This document shows, in pieces, positions 7,899-16,284 of a stretch of DNA of 64,000 bases. The notes under the pieces were generated by a model. That model was not told the origin of the DNA and did not search any database. It saw nothing but the letters and a program-made list of their open reading frames with translations. The translations under genes and the position numbers were made by a program. Numbering within the stretch: the stretch's first letter is position 1; every line of letters begins with the position of its first letter. The DNA comes from Blautia_A ammoniilytica (GTDB lineage: Bacteria; Bacillota; Clostridia; Lachnospirales; Lachnospiraceae), in the NCBI RefSeq assembly GCF_025566965.1, contig NZ_JAOQJL010000002.1, positions 121,883-185,882 on the forward strand. Direction: 5' to 3'.

Positions 7899-9602
7899 AT
7901 GAACCATTCATACCTTACATCGATTTTGATGGCAGCAGGATTTATCCTGCTGTTTGTCATATGGATACTGCATGAAAACAGGAAAAACCAAAAACAGCTT
8001 CTTCAAAAGATCAGAAACGCGTACGGAAAGCCGTCGCAGCGTAGATATGAGCCAGGGGATCTGGATAAGATCTCTCATTACTACAAACGGATAAAAGAAG
8101 ATAGATTTTATATTGATGACATTACCTGGAATGACCTGGATCTGGACAGTATGTATATGATGGTGAATCAGACCATTTCCTCACCAGGAGAGGATGTGCT
8201 TTATTCCATGATGAGGCTTCCCGTGTTTTCAAAAGAAGAAGCAGATAAAAGAGAAGATCTGATTCAGTTCTTTGCTGCTTCCCAGCAAAAAAGAGAAAGG
8301 CTTTTACAGTCTTTGGCCAAAATCAGCAAAAATGGCGCAGGCTCTCTCTCGGATACAGTACTGGCCTTAAAGGATGCGCCAAGAGTGCATACAGGGATTC
8401 ATGCGGTCCTTCTTCTGGTACTTCTGGCCAGCCTGGTGATCCTTCCTTTTTCGCCGGTTTATGGATTTTTCTTTTTGCTGATTATCATGATCACCAATGT
8501 GGTGGTGTATTATGCCGGCAGGGACAGGAAGCTGATCGAAGCCTACCTTATCTGTTTTTCCCAGCTGATACGTATGCTTTCAGCTGCAGATGAATTGGAA
8601 TCAGTGGATTGGCCGGAAATCAAGGAGCAGATGGATGGTATCAGGGAGGGCAGGAAGGCCTTTCACAAAATTCGGAAAAGATCTGTTTTTATCACTGGCA
8701 GTAATGGGGCTGGGGATGGCCTTCAGGTAGTAATGGACTATGTGCGTATGCTGACCCATGTAGATATTCTTGTATATAACAGCCTGCTGGATCAGGTTCA
8801 GGGAAAGACCGGGCAGATCCTGCAGATGATCCAATGCATCGGGGAACTGGATGCTGCTATTTCTATAGCATCCTTTCGTGAAATGCTGTCTTACTGGTGC
8901 AGGCCGGAATTTCTGCCTTATACTACAGCACAGCCTGTTTCCCTGGAAGCGGCTGATCTGTATCATCCCCTTCTTACAGAAGCAGTTGCAAACAGTATCC
9001 AGGCTAAGGGCGGCACACTTGTGACAGGCTCCAATGCTTCCGGAAAGTCTACATTCCTTAAAAATGTGGCTTTAAACAGTATTCTGGCGCAGACCTTACT
9101 TACCTGTACCTGCAGCTGTTACAAGGCTCCTTTTTTGAAGGTTATGACTTCCATGGCTCTTAGGGATGATTTGTCCGGCGGCGAAAGTTATTTTATTGTA
9201 GAGATCAAATCCCTGAAAAGGATTCTGGATGAAGGTAAAAAAGAAGTTCCTCTATTGTGCATCATTGATGAGGTCCTTCGAGGAACCAATACGATTGAAA
9301 GAATTGCTGCATCCTCTCAGATCCTGAATGCTCTTGACAAAAAATGGATCCTGCCTTTTGCAGCCACTCATGATATTGAGCTTTCTTATATTCTGAATGG
9401 TGTTTATGAGAATTACCATTTTCAGGAAGAGGTACGTGAGCATGAAGTGGTGTTTGATTATATCCTGAGAAAAGGACGGGCAACCACCAGAAATGCGATA
9501 CGTCTTCTGGATATGCTGGGATACGATCCGAAGATCGTAAAAGCAGCAGGAATGGCGGCAGAGAATTTTGAAAGAACCGGTGTATGGAGAACAATAAACT
9601 GA
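7899..9602 (+). CDS. Membrane-anchored MutS-family ATPase
   Basis: A 567-residue protein with a MutS ATPase domain but no mismatch-recognition domain. One hydrophobic segment is at residues 5-22 and a long pair near 165-205. A lever/clamp-like helical region follows, then the ATPase from about 340: Walker A GSNASGKST near 376-384, the DDLSGGESYF signature, Walker B LLCIIDEVLRGTN, and the switch His in FAATHDIEL. The family is known in Firmicutes and Bacteroidetes but its role is not settled; mismatch repair seems unlikely for a membrane protein. It starts 11 bp after the wall hydrolase with AGGAGG before the ATG, so the two are probably co-transcribed. Confidence 0.85.
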   Translation: MNHSYLTSILMAAGFILLFVIWILHENRKNQKQLLQKIRNAYGKPSQRRYEPGDLDKISHYYKRIKEDRFYIDDITWNDLDLDSMYMMVNQTISSPGEDVLYSMMRLPVFSKEEADKREDLIQFFAASQQKRERLLQSLAKISKNGAGSLSDTVLALKDAPRVHTGIHAVLLLVLLASLVILPFSPVYGFFFLLIIMITNVVVYYAGRDRKLIEAYLICFSQLIRMLSAADELESVDWPEIKEQMDGIREGRKAFHKIRKRSVFITGSNGAGDGLQVVMDYVRMLTHVDILVYNSLLDQVQGKTGQILQMIQCIGELDAAISIASFREMLSYWCRPEFLPYTTAQPVSLEAADLYHPLLTEAVANSIQAKGGTLVTGSNASGKSTFLKNVALNSILAQTLLTCTCSCYKAPFLKVMTSMALRDDLSGGESYFIVEIKSLKRILDEGKKEVPLLCIIDEVLRGTNTIERIAASSQILNALDKKWILPFAATHDIELSYILNGVYENYHFQEEVREHEVVFDYILRKGRATTRNAIRLLDMLGYDPKIVKAAGMAAENFERTGVWRTIN

Positions 9603-9686
9603 TTTTGTATAATTTTGGTATGGTGCAGATTTCTTTTAAAACGGTGACTGCATTGCATTAAGTTGTAAAAGCACTCTGGAAAAGCC

Positions 9687-9715
9687 TTGACTTTTTTGGG
9701 GCATCTTTGTATACT
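9687..9715 (+). promoter_or_regulatory. Promoter of the tyrS T-box transcript
   Basis: TTGACT (9687-9692), a 17-bp spacer, and TATACT (9710-9715). Transcription would begin near 9722, directly before the T-box leader. Confidence 0.82.
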
Positions 9716-9734
9716 TGCAAATATATCAGAAAAA

Positions 9735-10015
9735 GACTTGGATGGGAAAGAGTAGCATAAGGATAAGCCTACAGAGAGCAGCCGGAGGGTGAGAGGCGCA
9801 GGTGGAAATTATGTGAATACCTCCCGGAGTTCCGCACCCAACAGATGATCTGTCTTAGTAGGCTGCGGCGGTGTGGCGTCCGTTACAAGGCTGAAGTGAT
9901 TTGCTATAAGAGCCAGTCACTTGCGGAGGCAGAGAATGTGAGTTCTCAGCAAATTTAGGTGGTATCACGGGATCCCGGTTCTCGTCCTAAAAGGACAAGG
10001 AGCCGGGACTTTTTT
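9735..10015 (+). promoter_or_regulatory. T-box riboswitch (tyrosine) before tyrS
   Basis: The leader of a tyrosyl-tRNA synthetase gene with the hallmark T-box sequence AGGTGGTATCACGG (9957-9970). A strong terminator hairpin follows at once. The upstream part (from about 9735) has the Stem I features AGAGAGCAGCC-GGAGGGTGAGAGGCGC, and GTGAATACC contains a UAC tyrosine codon (9818-9820) suited as specifier. Uncharged tRNA-Tyr would pair with the specifier and the T-box bulge, favour the antiterminator and turn tyrS on. This 433-bp gene-free stretch is thus explained by a promoter plus riboswitch. Confidence 0.93.
9973..10015 (+). terminator. T-box-controlled terminator
   Basis: A long GC-rich hairpin (CCCGGTTCTCGTCCT with AGGACAAGGAGCCGGG) is followed by six T residues (10010-10015). 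Its left arm overlaps the region needed for the antiterminator, as in other T-box leaders. Confidence 0.9.
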
Positions 10016-10035
10016 ATTAACAGGAGGAAAGAAAG

Positions 10036-11265
10036 ATGACAGTTTGGGAAGAACTGAAAGCGAGAGGTCTGATCGCGCAGGTGACAGACGAGGACGAGAT
10101 CAAGGAATTGGTAAATAATGGTAAGGCTACATTTTATATTGGCTTTGACCCCACAGCAGACAGTCTTCATGTAGGACATTTTATGGCACTTTGCCTGATG
10201 AAACGTCTTCAGATGGCAGGCAACCGTCCTATCGCACTGTTAGGCGGCGGTACAGGTATGATCGGAGATCCTTCCGGCAGAACAGATATGCGTCAGATGA
10301 TGACTAAGGAAACCATTCAGCATAACATTGACTGTTTCAAGAAGCAGATGGAACGCTTTATTGATTTTTCAGATGGCAAGGCTATGATGGTGAATAATGC
10401 AGACTGGCTGATGAACCTGAATTACGTAGAGCTTTTAAGAGAGGTTGGCCCTCATTTCTCAGTCAACAGAATGCTGACAGCTGAGTGTTACAAGCAGCGT
10501 ATGGAAAGAGGCTTAAGCTTCCTTGAATTTAACTACATGATCATGCAGAGCTATGACTTCTACATGCTGTTCCAGAAATACGGCTGCAATATGCAGTTCG
10601 GCGGCGATGACCAGTGGAGCAACATGCTGGGCGGTACAGAGCTGATCCGCAGAAAGCTGGGCAAAGATGCTTATGCAATGACCATCACTCTTCTGCTTAA
10701 TTCAGAGGGCAAGAAGATGGGCAAAACCCAGTCCGGAGCTGTATGGCTGGATCCTAATAAAACCTCTCCATTTGATTTCTACCAGTACTGGCGTAATGTA
10801 GATGATGCAGATGTGATCAAATGCATGAAGCTTCTTACCTTCCTTCCTTTGGAGGAGATCCAGGAGATGGAGAAATGGGAAGGAAGCCAGCTGAACAAAG
10901 CCAAAGATATCCTGGCATATCAGCTGACAGAACTTGTTCACGGAGAAGAAGAGGCAAAGAAGGCCCAGGCCGGTGCACAGGCACTGTTCGGCGGCAGTGC
11001 AGATACAGCCCATATGCCATGTACAGAGCTTGAGGAAAGTGATTTTGCAGAGGATGGGACCATTGATCTGATCACTCTTCTTGTAAAATCAGGTCTTGTT
11101 CCTACCCGTTCCGAAGGCAGAAGAGCCATTGAGCAGGGGGGAGTTTCTATTGACGGAGAGAAGAATACTGACATCCGACATGCCATGAAAAAAGAAGACT
11201 TCCAGGGTGAAGGTGTGATCCTGAAGCGTGGAAAGAAAAAATTCAATAAAGTTTGCTTAAAATAA
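10036..11265 (+). CDS. tyrS: Tyrosyl-tRNA synthetase
   Basis: A 409-residue class I aminoacyl-tRNA synthetase that charges tRNA-Tyr. The HIGH-type signature HVGH is at residues 45-48 and the KMSKS-type signature KMGKT at 227-231. The C-terminal S4 RNA-binding domain spans about 340-405 (SGLVPTRSEGRRAIEQGGVS). Length and motif spacing fit the bacterial TyrS type. A good ribosome site (CAGGAGGAAAGAAAG) precedes the ATG. Expression should respond to tyrosine starvation through the T-box upstream. Confidence 0.97.
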   Translation: MTVWEELKARGLIAQVTDEDEIKELVNNGKATFYIGFDPTADSLHVGHFMALCLMKRLQMAGNRPIALLGGGTGMIGDPSGRTDMRQMMTKETIQHNIDCFKKQMERFIDFSDGKAMMVNNADWLMNLNYVELLREVGPHFSVNRMLTAECYKQRMERGLSFLEFNYMIMQSYDFYMLFQKYGCNMQFGGDDQWSNMLGGTELIRRKLGKDAYAMTITLLLNSEGKKMGKTQSGAVWLDPNKTSPFDFYQYWRNVDDADVIKCMKLLTFLPLEEIQEMEKWEGSQLNKAKDILAYQLTELVHGEEEAKKAQAGAQALFGGSADTAHMPCTELEESDFAEDGTIDLITLLVKSGLVPTRSEGRRAIEQGGVSIDGEKNTDIRHAMKKEDFQGEGVILKRGKKKFNKVCLK

Positions 11266-11295
11266 TAAGATATGCTAAGATAAAAAACAGTGCTT

Positions 11296-11328
11296 CCGCA
11301 GCTGCAAACAAGCGGCTGTGGACATTTT
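11296..11328 (+). terminator. Possible weak terminator between tyrS and alaS
   Basis: CCGCAGC can pair with GCTGTGG (one wobble) across a 12-nt loop, followed by ACATTTT. The T-run is short and offset, so some read-through into alaS is plausible. Confidence 0.4.
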
Positions 11329-11351
11329 GAACGATGTAGGAGGAAATAGAA

Positions 11352-13991
11352 ATGAAGAAATACGGAGTGAACGAACTTCGAAAGATGTTTCTGGATTTCA
11401 TGGAAAGCAAGGGACACCTTGTAATGAAAAGCTTTCCCCTGGTTCCTCAGGGAGACAAAAGTGTTCTTCTGATCAATGCAGGTATGACACCTTTAAAACC
11501 ATACTTTACAGGAGCTGAGAAGCCGCCTCGTACAAGGGTAAGTACCTGTCAGAAGTGCATCCGTACAGGTGATATTGAGAACGTAGGAAAGACTGCCCGT
11601 CATGGTACATTTTTTGAGATGCTTGGTAATTTTTCCTTTGGCGATTACTTTAAGAGAGAGGCACTGAACTGGTCCTGGGAGTTCCTTACACAGGTAGTAG
11701 GACTGGATCCGGACAGACTGTACCCTTCTGTATATGTGGATGATGATGAAGCTTTCCAGATCTGGAATAAAGAGATCGGCATCCCGGCAGAGCGTATTTT
11801 CAAATTCGGCAAAGAAGACAACTTCTGGGAGCATGGAGCAGGTCCTTGCGGTCCATGTTCAGAGATCTATTATGATCGTGGTGAGAAGTATGGCTGCGGT
11901 AAGCCAGGCTGTACAGTTGGCTGTGATTGTGACCGCTATATGGAAGTCTGGAACGATGTTTTTACACAGTTTGAGAATGACGGAAATGGCAATTATACAG
12001 AACTGAAACAGAAGAATATTGATACAGGTATGGGGCTTGAGCGTCTGGCTGTAGTTGTACAGGATGTGGATTCCATTTTTGATGTGGATACCATCTGCTC
12101 CCTGCGTAATCTTGTAAGCAAGATTTCAGGCAAAGAGTACGGCGTGAAGCATGAGTATGATGTTTCTATCCGTCTGATCACAGACCATATCCGTTCTGCT
12201 ACATTTATGATTTCTGATGGTATTATGCCTACCAATGAAGGAAGAGGTTATGTACTTCGCCGTCTGATCCGCCGTGCAGCCCGTCATGGACGCCTTCTTG
12301 GTATTGAGGGAGCATTCCTTTCCAAGCTAAGTGAGGAAGTGATCAATGGTTCCAAGGACGGATATCCGGAGCTGGAAGAAAAGAAGGATTTCATCTTCAG
12401 GGTACTTACTAATGAAGAGAATCAGTTCAATAAGACCATTGACCAGGGTCTGCGTATCCTTGGCGACATGGAAGAGGATATGAATCAGTCAGGGGAGAAG
12501 ACACTTTCCGGTGCCAATGCATTCAAGCTGTATGATACTTATGGATTCCCTCTTGATCTTACAAAAGAGATCCTGGAGGAAAAGGGATACCAGGTAGACG
12601 AGGATGGCTTTAAGGTTGCTATGGATGAGCAGAGGAAAAAAGCTCGTGATGCCCGTGAAGTAACAAACTACATGGGCGCAGATGCTACAGTATATGACCA
12701 GATCGATACCTCTGTTACTACTGAGTTTGTAGGCTATGATCATCTGACTTTTGATTCCAAGGTGACCGTTCTTACTACAGAGACAGAAGTAGTATCTTCC
12801 CTTATGGAAGGACAGAAGGGTACTGTATTTGTAGAGCAGACACCATTTTATGCAACTATGGGCGGTCAGGTTGGCGACACTGGTGTGATCCAGACTGCAA
12901 ATGGCAGATTTGTTGTAGAAGATACCATTAAGCTTCGTGGCGGCAAGTTTGGCCATGTTGGTTACATGGAGTCTGGCATGATCTCAGAGGGAGAGACCGT
13001 TTCTCTGATCGTGGACAGCCAGGCAAGAAAAGATACAGAGAAGAACCACAGTGCTACACATCTGCTTCAGAAGGCATTAAAGGTTGTACTTGGTGCACAT
13101 GTAGAGCAGAAGGGTTCCCTTGTAACACCAGACAGACTGCGTTTTGACTTTGCTCATTTCCAGGCAATGACCAGTGAAGAGCTGTCAAAGGTAGAGGATC
13201 TTGTAAATGAAAAGATCCAGGCATCCCTTCCTGTTAATACAAATGTGATGGATATTGAGGAAGCAAAGAAATCCGGAGCTATGGCATTGTTCGGAGAGAA
13301 ATACACCCAGAAGGTACGTGTGGTTTCCATGGGGGACTTCTCCAAGGAACTTTGCGGTGGTACCCATGTAGCAAATACAGGGGAGATCATGCTGTTCAAG
13401 ATTGTTTCCGAAGCAGGTATTGCAGCTGGTGTACGCCGTATTGAGGCTCTTACAGGCAAAGGTGTTATCGAATATTACAAGAAACAGGAAGAAATGCTTC
13501 AGGAAGCTGCCAAAGCATTAAAGGCAAATCCATCTCAGGTAGTGGAGAAAATCCAGCATCTGCAAAGTGAATTAAAGGCAGTATCTTCCGAGAACGAATC
13601 CCTTAAGAGTAAGCTGGCACAGGGAGCACTTGGGGACGTTATGGATCAGGTTGTGGAAGTGAAGGGCATTCGTCTTCTTGCTGCAAAGGTAGAGGGCGTT
13701 GATATGAACGGACTTCGTGACCTGGGCGATCAGCTGAAGGAAAAACTGGGCGAAGGCGTAGTTGTCCTTGCAGCAGTGAATGATGGTAAGGTAAATGTAC
13801 TTGCCATGGCTACGGATGCTGCCCAGAAGGCAGGAGCACATGCAGGTAATCTTGTAAAAGCTGTGGCTGCTATTGTTGGCGGCGGCGGTGGCGGACGTCC
13901 GAATATGGCCCAGGCCGGCGGACGTAATCCTGAAAAAGCAGATGAGGCTATTGCAGCAGCTGCTGGTATTCTGGAAGGACAGCTGAAATAA
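11352..13991 (+). CDS. alaS: Alanyl-tRNA synthetase
   Basis: An 879-residue class II synthetase that charges tRNA-Ala and edits mischarged Ser and Gly. The catalytic core fills about residues 1-240 (MKSFPLVPQGDKSVLLINAGMTPLK). The editing domain has its zinc ligands in HSATH (566-570) and CGGTH (668-672). The C-Ala domain ends the protein with the glycine-rich GGGGGGRPNMAQAGG. Length is normal for bacterial AlaS. The ribosome site is TAGGAGGAAATAGAA. No T-box is visible before it, unlike tyrS. Confidence 0.97.
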   Translation: MKKYGVNELRKMFLDFMESKGHLVMKSFPLVPQGDKSVLLINAGMTPLKPYFTGAEKPPRTRVSTCQKCIRTGDIENVGKTARHGTFFEMLGNFSFGDYFKREALNWSWEFLTQVVGLDPDRLYPSVYVDDDEAFQIWNKEIGIPAERIFKFGKEDNFWEHGAGPCGPCSEIYYDRGEKYGCGKPGCTVGCDCDRYMEVWNDVFTQFENDGNGNYTELKQKNIDTGMGLERLAVVVQDVDSIFDVDTICSLRNLVSKISGKEYGVKHEYDVSIRLITDHIRSATFMISDGIMPTNEGRGYVLRRLIRRAARHGRLLGIEGAFLSKLSEEVINGSKDGYPELEEKKDFIFRVLTNEENQFNKTIDQGLRILGDMEEDMNQSGEKTLSGANAFKLYDTYGFPLDLTKEILEEKGYQVDEDGFKVAMDEQRKKARDAREVTNYMGADATVYDQIDTSVTTEFVGYDHLTFDSKVTVLTTETEVVSSLMEGQKGTVFVEQTPFYATMGGQVGDTGVIQTANGRFVVEDTIKLRGGKFGHVGYMESGMISEGETVSLIVDSQARKDTEKNHSATHLLQKALKVVLGAHVEQKGSLVTPDRLRFDFAHFQAMTSEELSKVEDLVNEKIQASLPVNTNVMDIEEAKKSGAMALFGEKYTQKVRVVSMGDFSKELCGGTHVANTGEIMLFKIVSEAGIAAGVRRIEALTGKGVIEYYKKQEEMLQEAAKALKANPSQVVEKIQHLQSELKAVSSENESLKSKLAQGALGDVMDQVVEVKGIRLLAAKVEGVDMNGLRDLGDQLKEKLGEGVVVLAAVNDGKVNVLAMATDAAQKAGAHAGNLVKAVAAIVGGGGGGRPNMAQAGGRNPEKADEAIAAAAGILEGQLK

Positions 13992-14063
13992 TCCGTCTTT
14001 TGGAAAAAGATTCAGACCCGGCAGGAATATGCAAAAAGATTTTGCAAAAAAAGCCAAAAGTTG

Positions 14064-14093
14064 TTGACGAACCAGCAGGGTATGATATATAAT
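14064..14093 (+). promoter_or_regulatory. Promoter of rpsU
   Basis: TTGACG (14064-14069), an 18-bp spacer, and TATAAT (14088-14093). It would give a leader of about 70 nt before rpsU. Confidence 0.82.
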
Positions 14094-14171
14094 AATGTTC
14101 GTGCAAGAAAAATACCCATACAGTTGTATTTCAGCACAATCTACAACTGGAGGGAGGTTAGGTGTGGGTCT

Positions 14172-14348
14172 ATGTCAAACGTAATCGTCAAAGAGAACGA
14201 GACTTTAGATAGCGCTCTTCGCAGATTTAAGAGAAGCTGTGCGAAAGCGGGTATCCAGCAGGAAATCCGTAAGAGAGAGCATTACGAGAAGCCAAGCGTT
14301 CGTCGTAAGAAAAAATCTGAAGCCGCAAGAAAACGTAAATATAATTAA
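14172..14348 (+). CDS. rpsU: 30S ribosomal protein S21
   Basis: A 58-residue, very basic ribosomal protein of the small subunit, starting MSNVIVKENETLDSALRRFK and ending in a Lys/Arg-rich tail. In Escherichia coli S21 helps initiation by contacting the Shine-Dalgarno region of 16S rRNA. The start is fixed by homology. The best ribosome-site sequence, GGAGGGAGG (from about 14151), lies unusually far upstream (about 13 bases), with only a weak GGG closer in. The gene has its own promoter and terminator, so it is monocistronic. Confidence 0.96.
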   Translation: MSNVIVKENETLDSALRRFKRSCAKAGIQQEIRKREHYEKPSVRRKKKSEAARKRKYN

Positions 14349-14360
14349 TTGTGCGCAAGA

Positions 14361-14390
14361 AATCCCTGACTGATACGGTCAGGGATTTTT
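14361..14390 (+). terminator. Rho-independent terminator after rpsU
   Basis: ATCCCTGAC pairs with GTCAGGGAT around a 7-nt loop and is followed by five T residues. It starts 13 bp after the rpsU stop. Confidence 0.9.
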
Positions 14391-14394
14391 ATCT

Positions 14395-14442
14395 AAACGG
14401 ATATACTTTTAAACGGATATACTTTTAAACGGATATACTTTC
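14395..14442 (+). repeat. Three tandem copies of a 16-bp unit
   Basis: The unit AAACGGATATACTTTT is repeated three times without spacers; the last base of the third copy is changed (T to C). Each copy carries TATACT, a good -10-like hexamer. It lies between the rpsU terminator and the cardiolipin synthase gene, in the space where the promoter of that gene would be expected. Confidence 0.85.
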
Positions 14443-14508
14443 TGACGGTGGCATCACTATGTATGATAGGGAAACAGTTGGAAAGCTGGCGGGAAAGGAC
14501 AGGAGATT

Positions 14509-16059
14509 ATGATCATACTGAAGAAAATCGCAAAACTTATTTTTAATCGATTGTTTTATGTGGTGTTTGCTATGGCTGTACAGCTGGGGTGGCTCCTGCT
14601 TCTGTTCTTAAAAGCTGCCAGCTATTCCAGATATATTTCAGTAGGACTTACTATTTTAAGCATTCTTGTTGTGCTGTGGATCGTAAACAGAGAGATCAAT
14701 CCTTCTTACAAGCTGGCCTGGGCAATGCTGATCCTCAGTCTTCCTATTTTCGGACTGGTACTTTATCTTGTGTTTGGACAGTCCAGGATCGCCAGGACTA
14801 TGCAGATGCAGTTTAATGAAATGCTTGTACAGACCAGTGATTATTTGAAAGATGATTCAGACACCAGAGAGAAGCTGGAGGCAGCAGATCGCTCAGCCTG
14901 TATACAATCGGATTACATTTTTCGTTCTTCCGGATATCCGGTACATGAGAATACTACAGCTGAGTATTTTCAAGTGGGTGACGATATGTTTCCTGTACTT
15001 ATCAAAGAACTGAATCAGGCAAAGCACTATATTTTTATTGAATACTTTATTATCCATGATGGAGTAATGTGGCGGACCATTCTGGATATCCTGGAGAAAA
15101 AGGTTAAGGAAGGGGTAGATGTACGGCTGATCTATGATGATATGGGATGCCTTACAACGCTTCCTCACAAATATTATCTTCAGCTCCGTGAAAAAGGGAT
15201 CAAGTGTGAGGTATTTAATACCTTCCGCCCCATTTTGAATATTGTCCTGAACAATCGTGACCACCGAAAGTTCTGTATCATTGACGGATATGTAGGATTT
15301 ACAGGCGGGATCAATCTTGCAGACGAGTATATTAACCAGAAGGAAAGGTTCGGACATTGGAAGGATACTGCAGTTATGCTGAAAGGCGAGGCTGTCTGGA
15401 ATATGACAGCCATGTTCCTTCATATGTGGAAGGTAGTGACAAGATCCAGAGATTATGCCGAATTTGACCATTACCTGCCTCATACATGGCACAAGGATCA
15501 GTTTGAAAGTGACGGCTTTGTTCAGCCATTCTGTGATACGCCGCTGGATGGAGAGACGGTTGGTGAGAATGTATATCTGAATATCATCAACAGAGCCAAA
15601 CATTATGTATATATCTGCACCCCCTATCTGATCATTGATAATGAGATGATGACTGCTCTTTGTCTTGCTGCCAAAAGTGGTATTGATGTAAGGATTATGA
15701 CACCGGGTATCCCGGATAAGAAGATGGTCTTCCTGCTGACACAGTCCTACTATAAGCAGCTGCTGGAGGCAGGGGTGAAGATTTATGAGTACCAGCCAGG
15801 CTTTCTTCACGCCAAGTCCTTTGTGTGTGATGATGAACTGGGAGTTGTTGGTACCATCAACCTGGATTACCGCAGCCTGTATCTTCATTTTGAAGATGGA
15901 GTATGGATCTGTCGTAATAAGGTAGTTATGGATATTAAAGAGGACTTTGTGGAGACGTTGCATTATTGTTCACCTGTGACTTTAGAATTTTGCAAGAACC
16001 GAAATATTTTTGTGAGGATCATGCAGAATATCTTAAGGCTTTTTGCGCCCATGTTGTAA
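14509..16059 (+). CDS. cls: Cardiolipin synthase
   Basis: A 516-residue membrane enzyme of the phospholipase D superfamily that joins two phosphatidylglycerol molecules to make cardiolipin. Two N-terminal hydrophobic segments (about 8-32 and 38-60, then a third near 72-90) match the PLDc_N region. The two HKD motifs are visible: HRKFCIIDG near 252 and HAKSFVCDDE near 434, each followed by the GGIN/GTIN-type turn. A CAGGAGAT ribosome site precedes the ATG. It is flanked by terminators on both sides, so it is probably transcribed alone. Confidence 0.94.
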   Translation: MIILKKIAKLIFNRLFYVVFAMAVQLGWLLLLFLKAASYSRYISVGLTILSILVVLWIVNREINPSYKLAWAMLILSLPIFGLVLYLVFGQSRIARTMQMQFNEMLVQTSDYLKDDSDTREKLEAADRSACIQSDYIFRSSGYPVHENTTAEYFQVGDDMFPVLIKELNQAKHYIFIEYFIIHDGVMWRTILDILEKKVKEGVDVRLIYDDMGCLTTLPHKYYLQLREKGIKCEVFNTFRPILNIVLNNRDHRKFCIIDGYVGFTGGINLADEYINQKERFGHWKDTAVMLKGEAVWNMTAMFLHMWKVVTRSRDYAEFDHYLPHTWHKDQFESDGFVQPFCDTPLDGETVGENVYLNIINRAKHYVYICTPYLIIDNEMMTALCLAAKSGIDVRIMTPGIPDKKMVFLLTQSYYKQLLEAGVKIYEYQPGFLHAKSFVCDDELGVVGTINLDYRSLYLHFEDGVWICRNKVVMDIKEDFVETLHYCSPVTLEFCKNRNIFVRIMQNILRLFAPML

Positions 16060-16070
16060 TATGCGAATGA

Positions 16071-16126
16071 AATCCCTGTGGATTCCTGTTGGTAATATTT
16101 GCCAATAAGGATCTACAGGGATTTTT
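16071..16126 (+). terminator. Rho-independent terminator after cls
   Basis: A long hairpin with arms AATCCCTGTGGATTCCT and AAGGATCTACAGGGATT, and an inner GTTGG/CCAAT pairing, ends in TTTTT. It starts 12 bp after the cls stop. Confidence 0.9.
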
Positions 16127-16284
16127 CTGCAATAAATGATGCCAAATCTAAACAAGGAATGTGAAAATTGTTATGAATCCATGAAAAGTTATATAGAGCA
16201 GATAAAGGAAGAAAAGTATAATATCATTTATAGTGGCATTGCAAGCTGCTCGACTTGAAAAGGCACACAATGAGGGAGGCAAAC

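Noticed and set aside
14395..14442. CRISPR array or iteron origin at the triplicate 16-bp unit
   Set aside because: The units are directly adjacent without spacers, only three exist, and no replication or cas gene is near.
14893..15963. 356-codon minus-strand frame opposite cls
   Set aside because: It is antisense to a complete cardiolipin synthase gene, shows no known motif and no ribosome site.
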